Assembly (NCBI GenBank): GCA_009829735.1
Contig: CM020618.1
Location: forward strand, 4,958,882 to 5,022,881
Reading direction: 5' to 3'
Origin: Pyropia yezoensis
Taxonomy: Eukaryota; Rhodophyta; Bangiophyceae; Bangiales; Bangiaceae
Length of the DNA: 64,000 nt
Shown here: piece after piece, positions 62,043-64,000 of the stretch
Position numbering within the stretch: the first letter of the stretch is position 1
Layout of the letters: every line of letters starts with the position of its first letter
Translations under genes and position numbers: made by a program
The notes under the pieces: generated by a model
Seen by the model: the letters and a program-made list of their open reading frames with translations, nothing else
Told to the model about the DNA's origin: nothing
The model's database searches: none

Positions 62043-63683
62043 TTAGTAACGGCCACGAGTCTCCGCACGCGGATTCTCTTCCGGGTCCATCTCGTCCCGA
62101 CCACGCACACGGGACCCCGGAGCCTCGCCCCGCCACTCGTTCTGGGCCATCTTGGTGGCCTCGCCCAGCTCATGGGCCAGGTCCGTACGTAGCCCGTTAC
62201 GGTCCACGATATCCAGGAGGGCCTTGTAGTCCGGGGTGTCCAGGGTCGCTTGAGCTCGGGTCCACTTGGCCACACGTGACCCAACATTGACCAAAGTGTG
62301 AAGGCTTGCGGCAACCACTGGGCCCACCCAGGCCGACTCCAACTGCCCCACGGATCCGCCGATAAGACTTCGGAGGGCCAGCGCGGACAGGGGGGGGAGC
62401 TGCCACTCTAGCTCCGCCAGGTCCGAATCCGGGACATCACCGTGGCCCAGGAGGTTGGCTACAAGAACAGTAGGACCCGACACGGGAGTCCGGCGACCGC
62501 CAGTTGACCCCGACGAGACCCTGAGATGGCGGACGCCCGGGTCTAGGGAGCCAGAATGATCCGCTGGTCCCGCGTCACAGTCCTCGGCCAGCATCGCACG
62601 GCTCTCAAGAACATCGGAAGAATACGGAAGGGCCAGCGGGGTCAAGTCCTCCTGGACAACTGCTGACCAGACCCCGTCCACTGATTCGAAAGAGACCTTG
62701 ATCCATGTCGAACGGGTCCGATCAGGGCCACGCTCACGGAGAAGACGGGCCTCCAGACCGGCGACAGGGGTTACTTGGTCCAGCAAGTCGAGGAGGGCCT
62801 TCAGGTCCCTCGCCGCCGCGGCGACTGGCCCGTCACGGCTCTGGCAGATGAACTCCGGGGTCACGCGCCGGATCCACGTGCGCAAGGTCCGAGAGTAGAG
62901 CCAAGGCCTGGCCCCGCACAGGGCCTCGTTGAGCAGGAAGACCCCGGCGGTCACGGCCCATTCGGACTTGAAGACGTTCCACGTGAACAAATCGTTGGCC
63001 CTTAGCATGTCCCGGAAGTAGCAATGGACCACGGGAGGCGCGACCACGGACCCAAACGGAATGTCGACACCCTTGAACCAGTGAGGGACCCGCACGTAAT
63101 GAAGGGCCCTGACGCCGACGGGACAGCTAGGGAACTCTTGCTGGTCGTAGTCCACGAGGAAGCCCTTCTTGTCCCGGTGGTGACGATTCGTAACCAGGTC
63201 CTTGGGGTCCGCCTGGAAGCAGTCGTGGTCCAGGAACGGGGGGGCCGCGAGAACGTACTGGGCCATAGGTGCCACGGGCATAGGAGACCCCAACTGTTCC
63301 ATCTTGGCCCGCACCTCCTTGTACCGGGTCACGTAGCCCACCTCGCTGGAGTGACGGACCACCGTGATCGAGTTGGCCTGGTCGGCCCTCATCGGGACCC
63401 GCGCCTCGAGCAACTTGGCCATCTGCTTACGAAAAGAGTTCCCCACCATGGGCCCGTCAATGGCCCGGAAAGAAGCGTGTGCTGAAGTCGTCGTGACCCA
63501 GCCACGGGCCTGCTCTCGATCCCAAGCTTCGCGGGCCCCGGGCGTGAAGTTCTCCGGGACCATACCGACCACGTCGACGTACAACTGGCCCGCGCCTTTT
63601 TCCTCTTGACCCACGACATGGTCGTCGTGGCCCCCGGTGGGCCCTTCAGTCGAGCTGGTCCCGCAGCCCCGGTCGACGTCCAT
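62043..63683 (-). CDS. opposite-strand ORF of family C (546 aa, function unknown)
   Basis: An intact ORF reads against the element downstream of pol. I start at ATG 63683 (MDVDRGCGTSSTEG); the frame is open 71 codons further upstream through Pro-rich sequence with another ATG at 63896. The core aligns by eye with family B: VDIPFGSVVAPPVVHCYFRD against VEVPYGFPALLPRLLDHFGS, and CGARPWLYSRTLRTWIRRVT (near residue 257) against RRGMLWHLPLRLIQGLEQLT. A second helical segment (ALRSLIGGSVGQLESAW) and a charged C-terminus follow. There is no enzyme motif, zinc finger or membrane segment. It ends in TAA. Confidence 0.75.
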   Translation of the reverse strand: MDVDRGCGTSSTEGPTGGHDDHVVGQEEKGAGQLYVDVVGMVPENFTPGAREAWDREQARGWVTTTSAHASFRAIDGPMVGNSFRKQMAKLLEARVPMRADQANSITVVRHSSEVGYVTRYKEVRAKMEQLGSPMPVAPMAQYVLAAPPFLDHDCFQADPKDLVTNRHHRDKKGFLVDYDQQEFPSCPVGVRALHYVRVPHWFKGVDIPFGSVVAPPVVHCYFRDMLRANDLFTWNVFKSEWAVTAGVFLLNEALCGARPWLYSRTLRTWIRRVTPEFICQSRDGPVAAAARDLKALLDLLDQVTPVAGLEARLLRERGPDRTRSTWIKVSFESVDGVWSAVVQEDLTPLALPYSSDVLESRAMLAEDCDAGPADHSGSLDPGVRHLRVSSGSTGGRRTPVSGPTVLVANLLGHGDVPDSDLAELEWQLPPLSALALRSLIGGSVGQLESAWVGPVVAASLHTLVNVGSRVAKWTRAQATLDTPDYKALLDIVDRNGLRTDLAHELGEATKMAQNEWRGEAPGSRVRGRDEMDPEENPRAETRGRY

Positions 63684-64000
63684 CTTGTCCCGCTCCACGA
63701 GCCCGTCAGGGCCAACAAGGATCAGCACCGCGAGGTGGAGGTGAGGAGGAGAAAGTGGTGGACCAGGTGGATCAGGTTGACAGGGTGGAGGAGAAGGGGT
63801 ACGAGGAGGAGGAGGACCCCGAGGAAAAGATGGATCTGCCGGGGCCAGCGTGGACACGAGGAGACAGGAGAGGTGGCCAGGGGAAGAGACGACCACGCTG
63901 GACCAGAGGGGGGCCGGTTAAGTAGTGACCACCCTCGGTTCTGGCCCGGTCTGTCCCCCCTCTCGCTGGCGCGGCCCCCTGCGTGCCGCCTCTCATCTCC
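63684..64000 (-). promoter_or_regulatory. leader of the opposite-strand ORF of C
   Basis: Upstream region of the opposite-strand ORF, purine-rich on + and Pro-coding on minus. It should contain its promoter. No polypurine tract/LTR junction is reached before the window ends. Confidence 0.25.

Larger units (their letters stand above)
54962..64000 (+). mobile_element. LTR retrotransposon C (Ty3/gypsy, chromodomain type), 3' end missing
   Basis: Third family, + strand: 5' LTR 54962-55595, primer-binding site, gag, protease, RT, RNase H, integrase, chromodomain, then an opposite-strand ORF 62043-63683. The 3' LTR is beyond the window. It is inserted in the repeat gene; the candidate target 5-mer is ggcag (54957-54961). 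The proteins are clearly diverged from families A and B. Confidence 0.88.

Overview
The window is nuclear DNA of a GC-rich eukaryote. It has one clean intronless host gene, several kinds of minisatellite, short palindromic DNA elements and roughly 46 kb of LTR and tyrosine-recombinase retroelements. High GC, intronless coding and chromodomain Ty3/gypsy elements beside a DIRS-like element would suit an alga, perhaps a bangiophyte red alga. That assignment is a guess from style and was not tested.

Left part, 1-17866: a four-level nest of LTR elements. Family A is coded on the + strand and has 363-bp LTRs (TGTAGCA...TGCTACA). Family B has 469-bp LTRs (TGTGGCA...TGCCACA). Read from right to left, B2 (minus) lies against an eroded SAP-domain gene, A2 (+) is inserted in B2 pol, B1 (minus) in A2, and A1 (+) in B1 pol. 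Only the right-hand portion of each layer is inside the window.

Middle part, 17867-34521: a broken SAP-domain gene, then satellite-rich DNA with a C25 tract, 52-bp and 96-bp minisatellites, a pair of diverged inverted repeats and small palindromic elements. Next comes a complete EEF1AKMT2/EFM4-type lysine methyltransferase gene at 25619-26449. After it lies a degraded DIRS/Ngaro-like element on the minus strand (gag-like, RT, RNase H, tyrosine recombinase) bounded by about 490-bp direct repeats. One of these repeats holds a solo A LTR with a perfect 5-bp target duplication.

Right part, 34522-64000: two full-length 9.38-kb B elements face each other (B3 minus, B4 plus). They flank a 1.5-kb spacer with half of a host gene encoding 39-residue repeats. 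The other half of that gene lies beyond B4 and is cut by a third family, C (+, 634-bp 5' LTR), which runs off the window. Flanking 5-mers and host sequence show that the spacer was inverted by recombination between B3 and B4.

The most interesting feature is shared by A, B and C. Each carries a long ORF on the opposite strand, lying between the end of pol and (where visible) the polypurine tract and 3' LTR, so that it converges on pol. A similar helical core can be lined up by eye in all three. B and C also show canonical -1 frameshift signals at the gag/pol junction and the same unusual primer-binding site. All four B copies share an inactivated reverse transcriptase (an in-frame TAG plus YLDN in place of YLDD), which suggests the family spreads in trans.
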